A stretch of DNA of 64,000 bases from Paludibacteraceae bacterium (lineage in GTDB: Bacteria; Bacteroidota; Bacteroidia; Bacteroidales; Paludibacteraceae), in contig JAKSNG010000002.1 in NCBI GenBank assembly GCA_024400125.1, positions 1 to 64,000 on the forward strand, written 5' to 3'. The position numbers were made by a program, and so were the translations under genes. The number at the start of each line of letters is the position of its first letter. The first letter of the stretch is position 1. The notes below the pieces were generated by a model. It was not told the origin of the DNA and ran no database searches. It saw only the letters and a program-made list of their open reading frames with translations. Below are positions 1-8,930 of the stretch, piece by piece.

Positions 1-2247
1 AGCCTGATGAAGTTAGATGGCTCGTGCGACTCTATCGTAACATTGAACTTGAAGTTCTACGTGGACGAGTGCGACACCGCCAAGGTAACACTGAACGACT
101 CCATCATCGAAGGTGAGAGTTACTTGTTCGGTTGCCAAATTCTAACAGAGGCAGGTACTTATGTAGATAGCCTGATGAAGTTAGATGGCTCGTGCGACTC
201 TATCGTAACATTGAACTTGAAGTACTACGTAGACGAGTGCGACACCGCCAAGGTAACATTGAACGACTCCATCAAACTCGGTCAATCTTACCTCTTCGGT
301 TGTCAGGTTATTACTCCTACCGAAATAGGTGATACTGTTTGTGTAGATACGTTACAGACTTACTTAGGTTGTGACTCTATTGTCACTCTGACCCTGACTG
401 TTAATCCGAATACGGTTTATACAGACACCGTTGCTAATGTTTGCGAAGGCGACATGCCTTACACTTGGCACGGATACGTGATTTATAATGATACCGTTTG
501 CAGCGATACCATCGACCTCACGACGTATGACAGCATTGTGACATTGACACTCAATGTCCTCCGTGTTCAATACGCAGAAGTAGAAGACTCTGTTGTCTGC
601 GAAGGTGCATCGTGCAAATGGTCGCGTACTGGCAAAGAGTACAAAGCTGGTATCTATTACGATACTGCACGTTATGTAGGTTCAGACTGCGACAGCATGA
701 TCTATCAACTCTCCGTAAGAGAGGCGAAAGTAACCTATGCTCCAGTTGAGAAAGCGGTCAAATGTGCTGATGGTTTCCCATATATATGGGAGAGAAATTT
801 ACAATTCTACAATACTACAGGTATCTATTATGATACTGCTCGCTATGTCGGCTGCGGTTGTGATAGCGTAATCTATACACTCGACTTGACAGTTAATCCT
901 GCTCCTACAGATTCGACACTTGATACGACTATTTGTGATGGTGATTTTATCGAATGGTTCGGACACAAGTATTCTGTTGCAGGTATATACTACGATACGT
1001 TGTATTACACCACTGGTTGTGATAGTGTACGCGGAACACTCAAACTGCACGTGCGCAAACTCACAACAGAGGCACCGCTTTTAGATACTATCTGCGCTGG
1101 TGAAGAATATGATTGGTATGGAACCAAAATTACCGAAGCAGGTATCTATTACGATACTATTCAGTATGTAGGTTCCGCTTGCGATAGCATCGCTCGTATG
1201 TTGATTCTGACTGTTAATCAGCCTGTTACAGTAGAGATTTCTGAAACATGGTGTCTCGCCGCTGCTCAAGCTGCTTATCCAGACCTGAACATTACGGGTA
1301 CAGGTGACTATACTCGCGTAGGTACTTCTGCTTTAGGCTGCGATTCAACAACGATTTATCATATCACAATCTTGAGCAAACCTGAAGTTCCAGCATTGAA
1401 GAATTTGTTGTTCCAACCTGTTGTAGCTTGCGGATTCCCAATCATACTTGACTCCGCTCGCGTCGCTGTGGCTGCCGAATTGGCAATGACTCAAGCTGAT
1501 GATATCGCTAAAGTAGATCACTTCTGGTTCGAAATGCAACTCACACCGACTTCTGAATTCAAACAGATTACTTCGGATGTGATTATGTCATACACAGAAG
1601 AACCTATCCAGATTCGTCTCGTTCTATACACTGAATGTGATGAAGAAATCCAGGGTGAACCTGTGGCTTACGAGGTGGTTAAACCTTCTCCAGAAGAAAT
1701 CGCTGAATATGATGAAATGCCTGCTGTTAGCAAGTATAACAACTGGCTGCTCATGATTAACGTGAACAAGATTACTGAAATGGGCTTCGATGTGAAAGAA
1801 GAAGATGTTACTTGGTACCAAGTCATCAATGATATTGATCCTGCTGGACAACATATTGATGATAAGGAAGTTGGTAAAGGATTCTACTTCACAGCAGATA
1901 TGTCGCTCACCGGTCAGTACTACGCTGTCATCGAAACAGATAAGACCGAAATCAATGAATGCGGTGCTATCTTACGTACTTTGGTAGTGAAGTGTACAAC
2001 CGACGGAAAGATGCGTCTCGTTCCTAACACCATCCACGAGGGTGAGACTATGGAAGTTCGCAATATCAATCCGGATGAGAATACGACATTATGGATGTAT
2101 GACCGCGATGGTAAACTGCTCGAGAAACACGTCTCCGACGGACAAGAGCAATATATCATCCAACCTGAGCAAAACGCAGGTGTATATCTGCTGCGCGTGG
2201 TTAACGGTAAACAAGAAGAGTCATTTAAGTATGTAATAACCAAATAA
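1..2247 (+). CDS. Repetitive T9SS-secreted surface protein, 3' part (5' end outside window)
   Basis: The frame is open from the first base (AGC CTG ATG...), so the gene starts upstream of the window. The protein is built of repeats that each end in a CDSIVTL-like motif and carry paired cysteines and phrases such as AGIYYDT. The first two visible copies are a tandem duplication of 168 nt (1-168 against 169 onward), with the first 55 nt identical. After about residue 450 the repeats give way to a non-repetitive region. The last 75 residues (from about nt 2020) match the Por secretion system type A sorting domain, with a conserved GVYLLRVV-like strand and a terminal FKYVITK. Proteins with this tail are exported by the Sec and type IX systems and attached to the cell surface. 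The repeats suggest an adhesin-like stalk; that role is inferred. A barrel-protein gene follows 15 nt downstream. Confidence 0.85.
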   Translation, partial: SLMKLDGSCDSIVTLNLKFYVDECDTAKVTLNDSIIEGESYLFGCQILTEAGTYVDSLMKLDGSCDSIVTLNLKYYVDECDTAKVTLNDSIKLGQSYLFGCQVITPTEIGDTVCVDTLQTYLGCDSIVTLTLTVNPNTVYTDTVANVCEGDMPYTWHGYVIYNDTVCSDTIDLTTYDSIVTLTLNVLRVQYAEVEDSVVCEGASCKWSRTGKEYKAGIYYDTARYVGSDCDSMIYQLSVREAKVTYAPVEKAVKCADGFPYIWERNLQFYNTTGIYYDTARYVGCGCDSVIYTLDLTVNPAPTDSTLDTTICDGDFIEWFGHKYSVAGIYYDTLYYTTGCDSVRGTLKLHVRKLTTEAPLLDTICAGEEYDWYGTKITEAGIYYDTIQYVGSACDSIARMLILTVNQPVTVEISETWCLAAAQAAYPDLNITGTGDYTRVGTSALGCDSTTIYHITILSKPEVPALKNLLFQPVVACGFPIILDSARVAVAAELAMTQADDIAKVDHFWFEMQLTPTSEFKQITSDVIMSYTEEPIQIRLVLYTECDEEIQGEPVAYEVVKPSPEEIAEYDEMPAVSKYNNWLLMINVNKITEMGFDVKEEDVTWYQVINDIDPAGQHIDDKEVGKGFYFTADMSLTGQYYAVIETDKTEINECGAILRTLVVKCTTDGKMRLVPNTIHEGETMEVRNINPDENTTLWMYDRDGKLLEKHVSDGQEQYIIQPEQNAGVYLLRVVNGKQEESFKYVITK

Positions 2248-2248
2248 T

Positions 2249-2254
2249 AGGAGG
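2249..2254 (+). promoter_or_regulatory. Perfect Shine-Dalgarno AGGAGG before the barrel-protein gene
   Basis: AGGAGG lies 8 nt upstream of the ATG at 2263. Strong Shine-Dalgarno sites are uncommon in Bacteroidota, where the anti-SD of 16S rRNA is largely occluded, so this site is unusual. It also supports the chosen start. Confidence 0.6.
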
Positions 2255-2262
2255 ATAAGACA

Positions 2263-3549
2263 ATGAAAAAATTGAATATTATTCTATTTGCATTATGCTG
2301 CCTAACCTCCTTTGGTTATGCACAACAACTGATTGGTAACAAAGCTCCACAGGACAAGAACTTGCAAAGCAAAGGCCATGAGGCTCCTGAAGGATACAAA
2401 TACCAAAGAGGGGATACGGTTATCATTAAGAAAGATGCTATCAATTACTTGACGGGTGAGCGTATGTCCAATTGGGTATATGGTGTTCGTCACATTGTAG
2501 CTCGTCATGGTAGTCCTCGCTTCCAAGATGGTGTACTCATTCAGGACATTATGTCTTGGGTTCCTGCCGATGGCCTGCTGCTGAATACTCCGGTTGTCCT
2601 TGACACCAATGGTAAAGCAGTCTATCAGCAAGACACCGTCTATGCGGATCGTGAAGTTGTTCGCACTGTACATGACACTATTCTTCAAACGAAGACTGTG
2701 CATGATACAGCGTACGTACACGATACTGTATCTGTGGTCTATTCCACTCGCTATGGCATCAATCGCTTGTCGCTTGGTGTTCGCGGCGGATTAGCTTCAC
2801 TGATGCACGGTACCAATGCGATGAAAGATAATTTAGGATTTGATGTTTATTTCGATTTGCAGTATGCACACTACTGGAAACAAGGTGACAAAGCCGCTAT
2901 GGGTATCCTGACCGGCGTTGGAGTAGGTTTCTTACGTGGTGGTTTGCATGGCAACATCGATGATAAATACCAAACTTCTACAGACGGAGGACAAATCCTC
3001 TATAACATTACGGCTCAAGAAGTCAGAGAAAAACAAGACCAAGTAATGGTCGATGTACCTTTGATGTTCTCCATCGTAACGGATAAAGGATTCTTCTTCA
3101 ATGTAGGACCTAAAGTGTCTTTCCCTGTATGGTCACGTAGCAAAATGAACTTTACCGAGCCTCACGTGGACGCTCTCTTCGTAGAAGAAGGTGTGTCTGT
3201 TCGTGATCGACTGATTACTGGTGTTGTTCCTGATGGCGCATACAAAGATGTTGTTAATTGGAAACATCCTGTACTCAATGTTCTTCTTGGCGGTGAAATC
3301 GGTTACGAGTTCAAGTTCAAGAACGGTCATGCTCTTGGTCTCGGCTTGTACGGTGACTACGGCGTTTACTCGCTCTATAAGAACGAAAGCGAAGCTCAGA
3401 GTATTGTCAACATCACTCCTCCATCTAATTCGGCACCTGCATCGGTGAAGATTGAGTCTCCATCAGATGTATATACGTCGAAGATGAGTTTGTTTGATGT
3501 TGGTTTGAAACTCACTTACCACATCCAGTGGCAAAAGATTCGACTCTAA
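2263..3549 (+). CDS. Outer-membrane beta-barrel protein with N-terminal SH3-like domain
   Basis: 428 aa. Residues 1-20 are a signal peptide (MKKLNIILFALCCLTSFGYA). Residues 47-107 resemble the SH3-like module found at the C-terminus of clostridial cell-wall lysins: a GDTV start, an A-x-x-Y-x-T-G-E core, a WV pair and a closing I-M-S-W-V. A linker with repeated VHDT units (about 135-158) follows. From about 165 to the end alternating aromatic strands and a final FDVGLKLTYHIQW segment suggest an outer-membrane beta barrel. The architecture fits a barrel whose periplasmic arm touches peptidoglycan, but this is inference. The gene sits 15 nt after the T9SS protein and 4 nt before ddh, so all three are probably co-transcribed. 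I do not recognise it as a PorP/SprF partner. Confidence 0.7.
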   Translation: MKKLNIILFALCCLTSFGYAQQLIGNKAPQDKNLQSKGHEAPEGYKYQRGDTVIIKKDAINYLTGERMSNWVYGVRHIVARHGSPRFQDGVLIQDIMSWVPADGLLLNTPVVLDTNGKAVYQQDTVYADREVVRTVHDTILQTKTVHDTAYVHDTVSVVYSTRYGINRLSLGVRGGLASLMHGTNAMKDNLGFDVYFDLQYAHYWKQGDKAAMGILTGVGVGFLRGGLHGNIDDKYQTSTDGGQILYNITAQEVREKQDQVMVDVPLMFSIVTDKGFFFNVGPKVSFPVWSRSKMNFTEPHVDALFVEEGVSVRDRLITGVVPDGAYKDVVNWKHPVLNVLLGGEIGYEFKFKNGHALGLGLYGDYGVYSLYKNESEAQSIVNITPPSNSAPASVKIESPSDVYTSKMSLFDVGLKLTYHIQWQKIRL

Positions 3550-3553
3550 GTAA

Positions 3554-4408
3554 ATGAGATTAGTAATCATCGGCACCGGAAACATCGGTCGCGCAGCTGT
3601 TGAAGCAGCTAAAAAAGCGTCTGATATCGAACTCGTTGGGGTCTATCATCATAATGATGACCTCAGCGAAGTCGATGCCGATGTAGCACTCCTCTGCTTA
3701 CCTACTCGCGAAATCCCTACTTTTGCACAGAAAATGCTGAAGATGGGCATTTCTACGGTAGATTCGTTTGACATCCATGGACAGATTTATGACCTTCGGG
3801 AAGATCTGATGTGGATAGCCAAACAGCACAAGGCAGTGTCTATTCTTTCCGCAGGATGGGACCCAGGTTCGGATTCAATGGTACGTGCTCTCTTCTCGGC
3901 ACTGGTGCCTAACGGAGATACGTACACCAATTTTGGACCAGGACGTTCCATGGGACATACGGTGGCTGCTAAAGCCATCCCAGGAGTCAAAGACGCATTG
4001 TCGATGACTCTCCCCGCAGGAAAAGGCAAACATGACCGACACGTCTATATTGAATTGGAAGACGGATACACGTTCCAAGAGGTGAAAGCTGCCATCCTTC
4101 GAGATGACTACTTCGCACACGATAAAACGGAAATCGAACAAGTGGAATCGGTGGCAGCCATCAACACTACGGCTCATGGTGTTCATATCGAACGCAATGG
4201 ACTGAGTGGGGTGACACCTAATCAGCAACTTGATTTCACCATGCGCATTGACAATCCTGCACTAACAGCCCAATTTATGGTCTGCTGCGCAAGAGCTGCG
4301 TATCGCATGATGGGACGCGAACAGTATGGCGCTTTTACGACCATCGAACTCGCTCCAATAGATTTGTTAGAAGGTAATGATGAAGAACTAATTCGCGCTT
4401 TTATATAA
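3554..4408 (+). CDS. ddh: meso-diaminopimelate dehydrogenase
   Basis: 284 aa. The enzyme makes meso-diaminopimelate from tetrahydrodipicolinate in one NADPH-dependent step, for lysine and peptidoglycan. The N-terminus has the Rossmann motif IGTGNIGRA (residues 5-13). The family hallmark region follows with SAGWDPGSDS and the FGPGRSMGHT stretch, which line the substrate pocket. The length is a little under the usual 300-330 aa. The ATG lies 4 nt after the upstream stop, so translation is probably coupled. Peptidoglycan precursor supply next to a putative peptidoglycan-touching barrel protein may be meaningful or accidental. Confidence 0.88.
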   Translation: MRLVIIGTGNIGRAAVEAAKKASDIELVGVYHHNDDLSEVDADVALLCLPTREIPTFAQKMLKMGISTVDSFDIHGQIYDLREDLMWIAKQHKAVSILSAGWDPGSDSMVRALFSALVPNGDTYTNFGPGRSMGHTVAAKAIPGVKDALSMTLPAGKGKHDRHVYIELEDGYTFQEVKAAILRDDYFAHDKTEIEQVESVAAINTTAHGVHIERNGLSGVTPNQQLDFTMRIDNPALTAQFMVCCARAAYRMMGREQYGAFTTIELAPIDLLEGNDEELIRAFI

Positions 4409-4425
4409 AAAGTATAGAAAAATTG

Positions 4426-4466
4426 AAAAAAAATCGATTTGTATTTGTACAAGTCGATTTTTTTTT
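4426..4466 (+). terminator. Long A/T-flanked terminator hairpin after ddh, overlapping the next promoter
   Basis: Eight As plus TCGA (4426-4437) pair with TCGA plus eight or nine Ts (4454-4466), with further pairing of TTTGT to ACAAG inside. The A-tract and T-tract make it potentially bidirectional. The -33 element and the spacer of the EF-G2 promoter lie inside the hairpin. Confidence 0.7.
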
Positions 4467-4475
4467 GTACCTTTG
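4444..4475 (+). promoter_or_regulatory. Bacteroidota-type promoter of the EF-G2 operon
   Basis: -33 TTTG (4444-4447), 20-nt spacer, -7 TACCTTTG (4468-4475). Transcription would start near 4482, giving a leader of about 55 nt before the ATG at 4539. It overlaps the upstream terminator. Confidence 0.75.
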
Positions 4476-4538
4476 CGGTGTTTTTTGAAACAAAAGCATA
4501 ATCAAGAATTTATACTATTTATAACAACCTGAAAATCT

Positions 4539-6701
4539 ATGGCTAAAGTTTATCAAGCAAATGAGATTAAGAACATCGCCCTGATGGGTGGAAGTGGTTC
4601 TGGTAAAACTACTCTGATGGAGTCTATGCTCTTTGAGAGTGGTGTGATTAAACGTCGTGGCACCGTTGAGTCTCAATCAACTGTATGCGACTATTTCCCT
4701 GTTGAGAAGGAGTATGGCTATTCTGTATTCTCAACCGTATGTAACATTGAATTTAACGGTAAGAAACTGAATATCGTTGATTGCGCGGGTTCAGACGACT
4801 TCTGTGGTGGTACCGTTACCGCCCTCCACGTGGTGGACACAGCTGTCATTGCATTGACTGCAAATGGTGGCGTTGAAGTTGGTACACAAAACAACTTCCG
4901 TTTGGCTGAAAATGCAAAGAAACCTATTGCTTTTGTTATCAACAAATGCGATCACGAAAATGCCAACATCGAGCGTACAATGGAGTCTCTCAAAGAGAGC
5001 TTCGGCGCTAAAGTGGTTACTATTCAATATCCAGTTAACCCAGGTGCAGGCTTCAATGCTGTTATTGATGTGCTGAAAGGCAAAATGTTGGTTTGGAAAG
5101 CAGAAGGCGGTGCCCCAGAGCTCAAAGATATTCCTGCTGAAGAGCAAGGTAAGGTGGAAGAGTTATTAGGTGCTCTATATGAAATAGCTGCTGAGTCTGA
5201 TGAATCATTGATGGAGAAATTCTTCGAGGAAGGTAAACTGACAGAAGAAGAGACCATCCGCGGTCTGAAGGCTGAGTTCGCAGAAGGCGGTTTCTATCCT
5301 GTTATCTGCACCAGCGGTGTGCGTGACATGGGTGTGCGTCGTTTGATGGATTTCTTGGGCGAAATGGCTCCGTCTGTAGCAGACGTGGCTGCTGTAAAAG
5401 CTACCGATGGTACTGAAGTGAAACCCGATGCAAGCAAACCTGCTTCGATGTTCATCTTCAAGACTTCTGTTGAACCACACATTGGTGAGGTTAACTATTT
5501 CAAAGTAATGCAAGGTACCGTTCACGGTGCAGACGACTTGCAGAATATGGACCGCGGCTCCAAAGAGCGTATCTCTCAATTATACTGGGTGGACGGCTCT
5601 ATCCGTACCCCAACGGACGAGGTCGCTGCTGGTGATATCGCTGCTACTGTGAAACTGAAAGATACTCGCACGGGTAATACATTGAATGCAAAGGACTGCG
5701 ATTTGACTTATCCTGCTATCAGCTATCCAGAACCTAAGTATCGTCGTGCTATCCGTCCTCAAACAGAGTCTGACGCTGAGAAACTGAGCGCATTGCTGAC
5801 TCGTATGCACGAGGAAGATCCAACATGGCTCATTGAGCAATCCAAAGAATTGAAACAAACCATCGTTAGCGGTCAAGGTGAATTCCACCTCCGTACCCTC
5901 AAATGGCGTTTGGAAAATAACGATAAGATGATGGTAGAGTTTGACGAACCAAAGATTCCATATCGTGAGACTATTACTAAATCTGCTCGTGCTGACTATC
6001 GTCACAAGAAACAGTCCGGTGGCTCAGGTCAATTCGGTGAAGTTCACCTCATTGTTGAGCCATACGAGGAAGGTGTTCCTGTAAAAGAAGTGTACAAATT
6101 TGGTAACCAAGAATATCGTATTTCTGTCAAAGATACCCAAGAAATTCCATTGGAGTGGGGTGGTAAATTGGTACTGATTAACTCCATCGTTGGTGGTGCT
6201 ATTGATGCTCGTTTCATTCCTGCTATCTTGAAAGGTATCATGGACCGTATTGAGCAAGGCCCATTGACTGGTTCTTATGCACGTGACGTGCGCGTTATCA
6301 TCTATGATGGTAAGATGCACCCAGTTGATAGTAACGAAATCTCGTTCCGTTTAGCAGGACGTAATGCTTTTGCACAAGCATTCCGTGAGGCTAATCCAAA
6401 GATTTTGGAACCTATCTACGAAGTAGAAGTACTCGTTCCTGGTGAGATGATGGGTGATGTAATGTCAGACATCAACGGCCGTCGTGGTATGGTGCTGGGT
6501 ATGGAGGCAGAGAAGAACTTCCAACGCCTGAAAGCACTTGTTCCTCTTAAAGAGATGTCTTCTTATTCCACCACATTGTCATCATTGACCGGTGGTCGTG
6601 CTACCTTCACCATGAAGTTCAAGAGCTACGAACTCGTTCCTGGTGATGTACAAGACAAACTCATTAAAGAGTACGCTGCTAATCAAGCCGAAGAAGAGTA
6701 A
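4539..6701 (+). CDS. fusA2: Elongation factor G-like protein (EF-G2 paralogue) with altered G3 motif
   Basis: 720 aa with the full EF-G domain order: GTPase domain, domain II, then domains III-V ending in the EF-G C-terminal fold (GGRATFTMKF near the end). The P-loop GGSGSGKT (17-24) and G4 NKCD (135-138) are intact. The G3 motif, DTPGH in canonical EF-G, reads DCAGS (81-85): the Pro is Ala and the catalytic His is Ser. The switch I motif RGITI is also not recognisable. Bacteroides carry an EF-G2 paralogue reported to translocate without GTP hydrolysis and to sustain translation during carbon limitation; this protein is most likely the same type. It is the first gene of an operon with two nucleoside kinases, a Xer recombinase and the ribosome hibernation factor. 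The last base of its stop codon is the first base of the next start. Confidence 0.88.
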   Translation: MAKVYQANEIKNIALMGGSGSGKTTLMESMLFESGVIKRRGTVESQSTVCDYFPVEKEYGYSVFSTVCNIEFNGKKLNIVDCAGSDDFCGGTVTALHVVDTAVIALTANGGVEVGTQNNFRLAENAKKPIAFVINKCDHENANIERTMESLKESFGAKVVTIQYPVNPGAGFNAVIDVLKGKMLVWKAEGGAPELKDIPAEEQGKVEELLGALYEIAAESDESLMEKFFEEGKLTEEETIRGLKAEFAEGGFYPVICTSGVRDMGVRRLMDFLGEMAPSVADVAAVKATDGTEVKPDASKPASMFIFKTSVEPHIGEVNYFKVMQGTVHGADDLQNMDRGSKERISQLYWVDGSIRTPTDEVAAGDIAATVKLKDTRTGNTLNAKDCDLTYPAISYPEPKYRRAIRPQTESDAEKLSALLTRMHEEDPTWLIEQSKELKQTIVSGQGEFHLRTLKWRLENNDKMMVEFDEPKIPYRETITKSARADYRHKKQSGGSGQFGEVHLIVEPYEEGVPVKEVYKFGNQEYRISVKDTQEIPLEWGGKLVLINSIVGGAIDARFIPAILKGIMDRIEQGPLTGSYARDVRVIIYDGKMHPVDSNEISFRLAGRNAFAQAFREANPKILEPIYEVEVLVPGEMMGDVMSDINGRRGMVLGMEAEKNFQRLKALVPLKEMSSYSTTLSSLTGGRATFTMKFKSYELVPGDVQDKLIKEYAANQAEEE

Positions 6702-7333
6702 TGTATATCGCCATTGCAGGCAATATTGGTGCAGGCAAGACTACGCTAACCAAGATGTTAGCCAAGTATTACGGATGGGAGCCACGCTTCGAAAGCGTGA
6801 GCTTCAATCCGTACTTGGAAGACTACTATACCGACATCAAACGCTGGTCTTTTTGTCTCGAAACATACTTCTTAAAGGAACGTTTCAAAGATTTGCTTGC
6901 AGTGCTTGAATCGCAACATACCATCGTTCAAGACCGCAGTATTTTTGAGGGAGTGTATGTGTTTGTTACTAACAACTACGAACGCGGCGACCTCAGCGAA
7001 CGGGACTATCAAACCTACATGGAGTTATTTAATCACATGAAACGGTTGATGCGTTTGCCGGACTTGATGATTTATCTGCGTAAGTCCGTGCCTTCGCTCA
7101 TTTCACAAATCCAAAAACGTGGTCGTGACTATGAGCAGGGAATGCAGATTGACTACCTTAAGGACTTGAACGAACGATATGAAGACTTTATCTATCACAA
7201 GTACGAGGGGCGTGTGCTCGTGATTGATTCCGATGAGATGGACTTTGAGAATAATCCCGAAGATTTCCGTACCATCATCAACAAAATCGATGCCCAATTG
7301 TTCGGATTATTTAGTGAGGAAAACTGGAAATAA
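6701..7333 (+). CDS. Deoxynucleoside kinase, copy 1
   Basis: 210 aa of the dCK/dGK-type deoxynucleoside kinase family, which salvages deoxynucleosides by 5'-phosphorylation. The P-loop is GNIGAGKTT (7-15). The substrate-binding Glu lies in RFESVSFNPYLEDYY, the DRS motif (VQDRSIFE) carries the catalytic region, and the lid is QKRGRDYE. The start overlaps the EF-G2 stop (TAATG), which implies translational coupling. A second copy follows 47 nt downstream, so the pair may divide substrates (for example purine against pyrimidine); which does which cannot be read from the sequence. Confidence 0.88.
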   Translation: MYIAIAGNIGAGKTTLTKMLAKYYGWEPRFESVSFNPYLEDYYTDIKRWSFCLETYFLKERFKDLLAVLESQHTIVQDRSIFEGVYVFVTNNYERGDLSERDYQTYMELFNHMKRLMRLPDLMIYLRKSVPSLISQIQKRGRDYEQGMQIDYLKDLNERYEDFIYHKYEGRVLVIDSDEMDFENNPEDFRTIINKIDAQLFGLFSEENWK

Positions 7334-7380
7334 CAATTAGGACTGTTTCAACTTTTAGAACTTTTTAAACTTCTCTCTAT

Positions 7381-8031
7381 ATGCATATAGCTATCGCTGG
7401 AAATATTGGATGCGGCAAAACCACCTTAACCAATATGTTGGCCAAACATTATGGCTGGAAACCTCGTTTTGAGAGTGTAGATTTTAATCCATATTTGGAA
7501 GATTTCTACCAAGATATGTCTCGTTGGTCATTCAACTTGCAAATCTATTTCCTGAACAAGCGTTTCCAGGATATCGTGGATATCTCTAAGACAGATGAGT
7601 ATATCATTCAAGACCGTACTATCTACGAAGATGCCCGTATCTTTGCGCCCAACTTGCACGAACAGGGATTTATGTCGGACCGTGATTTTAACAACTACTG
7701 CGACTTGTTCGACTTGATGATGTCGCTGGTTAAAATGCCCGATTTGATGATTTATATCCGCTCCACTATTCCTAACCTCGTTTCACAAATCCAAAAACGT
7801 GGTCGTGCGTACGAAGCATCTATGCGTATTGACTACTTGCAAGGTTTGAATGATAAGTACGAAAACTGGATTAAAGACTACAAAGGTAAACTGCTTATCA
7901 TTCCTGGTGATACATGTAAATTCGGTAATAATCCGGAGGATTTCCGCTGGGTGACTGACCGTATCGATGCAGAGTTGTTCGGTCTGTTCCCATTTGAAGC
8001 AGAAAACGGAGTGGGTAAAGAAATAAAATGA
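7381..8031 (+). CDS. Deoxynucleoside kinase, copy 2
   Basis: 216 aa, clearly a paralogue of the preceding gene, roughly half the residues identical by eye. It has the same motifs: P-loop GNIGCGKTT (7-15), FESVDFNPYLED, IQDRTIYED and lid QKRGRAYE. A 27-nt stretch over the lid region is identical in both genes (about 7100 and 7782), marking it as the most constrained part or a place of gene conversion. The divergence around the DRT/DRS helix suggests a different substrate preference. Its stop overlaps the start of the Xer gene by 4 nt (ATGA). Confidence 0.88.
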   Translation: MHIAIAGNIGCGKTTLTNMLAKHYGWKPRFESVDFNPYLEDFYQDMSRWSFNLQIYFLNKRFQDIVDISKTDEYIIQDRTIYEDARIFAPNLHEQGFMSDRDFNNYCDLFDLMMSLVKMPDLMIYIRSTIPNLVSQIQKRGRAYEASMRIDYLQGLNDKYENWIKDYKGKLLIIPGDTCKFGNNPEDFRWVTDRIDAELFGLFPFEAENGVGKEIK

Positions 8032-8930
8032 TTCAACACTTTCTCGATTATATAGCCATCGAGAAGAAATATTCTGAGCAAACAGTTGCTGCTTATCGAG
8101 ATGATCTTCGTGCCTTCTGTCAGTTCTTAGGGTGGGAGTTACAGGATTATGACCCCACCAAAGTGCAGGAGGGAGACATACGTGACTGGATGATTCAGTT
8201 GTTGGACGAAGGACACTCACCACGTAGTGTGAAGCGATACCTCTCCTCACTCCGTTCGTTCTATAAGTTTATGCTGCGAACAGGATTGGTGAAGGTGGAC
8301 ATTACCAGACGGATTATCGCCCCCAAGACACCGAAGAATTTGCCTGTTTTCTTCAATCCCTCAGAGATGGAGCGAGCGCTCGCATTTGAGGACCAAGCGG
8401 ATGATTTTGAATCTATCCGTGACAACCTCATTTTAGAGATGCTTTATCAGACGGGAATGCGTCAGGCAGAGATGTTAGGACTGAAGGATGCTGATGTTGA
8501 TTTAGTGCAAGCGCAGGTTCGAATCTTTGGTAAACGAAAGAAAGAACGTATTGTCCCCATGGGCGAAGCCCTGATTCAGCAGATTAAGAACTATCTGGAA
8601 GCGCGAAAAGAGGTGGGAGACGCAGGTGCCTTTTTTATTCGTTCTAAACGAGACGGGTCACTGGTTCCAATGGACAAAAGCACCTTATATAATATCGTGC
8701 GCGCGCGCATGGGAGAAGTGACGACACGTAAAAAACGCAGTCCGCACGTGCTCAGACATACGTTTGCAACGACCATGCTGAATAATGGAGCTGATATACG
8801 AACCATTCAATCGCTGCTAGGACACGCCTCTTTGGCAGCAACACAAATCTATACGCACGCTACTTTTGACCAGATAAAAAAAGTCTATGAGAACGCCCAT
8901 CCAAGAGCGGTCAAACAAAATGAACAATAA
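8028..8930 (+). CDS. xerD: Xer-family tyrosine recombinase
   Basis: 300 aa with the SAM-like N-terminal core-binding domain (about 1-90) and the catalytic domain. All catalytic residues are visible: R145 (TGMRQAE), K169 (beta-hairpin GKRKKER), H240 and R243 (HVLRHTF), H266 (LGHAS) and the nucleophile Y275 (TQIYTHA). Length and motifs fit chromosomal XerC/XerD, which resolve chromosome dimers at dif, rather than an element integrase. The position in a housekeeping operon directly before hpf supports this. Whether it is XerC or XerD cannot be settled from one sequence. Confidence 0.85.
   Translation: MIQHFLDYIAIEKKYSEQTVAAYRDDLRAFCQFLGWELQDYDPTKVQEGDIRDWMIQLLDEGHSPRSVKRYLSSLRSFYKFMLRTGLVKVDITRRIIAPKTPKNLPVFFNPSEMERALAFEDQADDFESIRDNLILEMLYQTGMRQAEMLGLKDADVDLVQAQVRIFGKRKKERIVPMGEALIQQIKNYLEARKEVGDAGAFFIRSKRDGSLVPMDKSTLYNIVRARMGEVTTRKKRSPHVLRHTFATTMLNNGADIRTIQSLLGHASLAATQIYTHATFDQIKKVYENAHPRAVKQNEQ

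Noticed and set aside
8028-8930. Integrase of the neighbouring accessory island
   Set aside because: The gene is coupled in a housekeeping operon with hpf and is separated from the island by a terminator and rplS. Its motifs fit chromosomal Xer.
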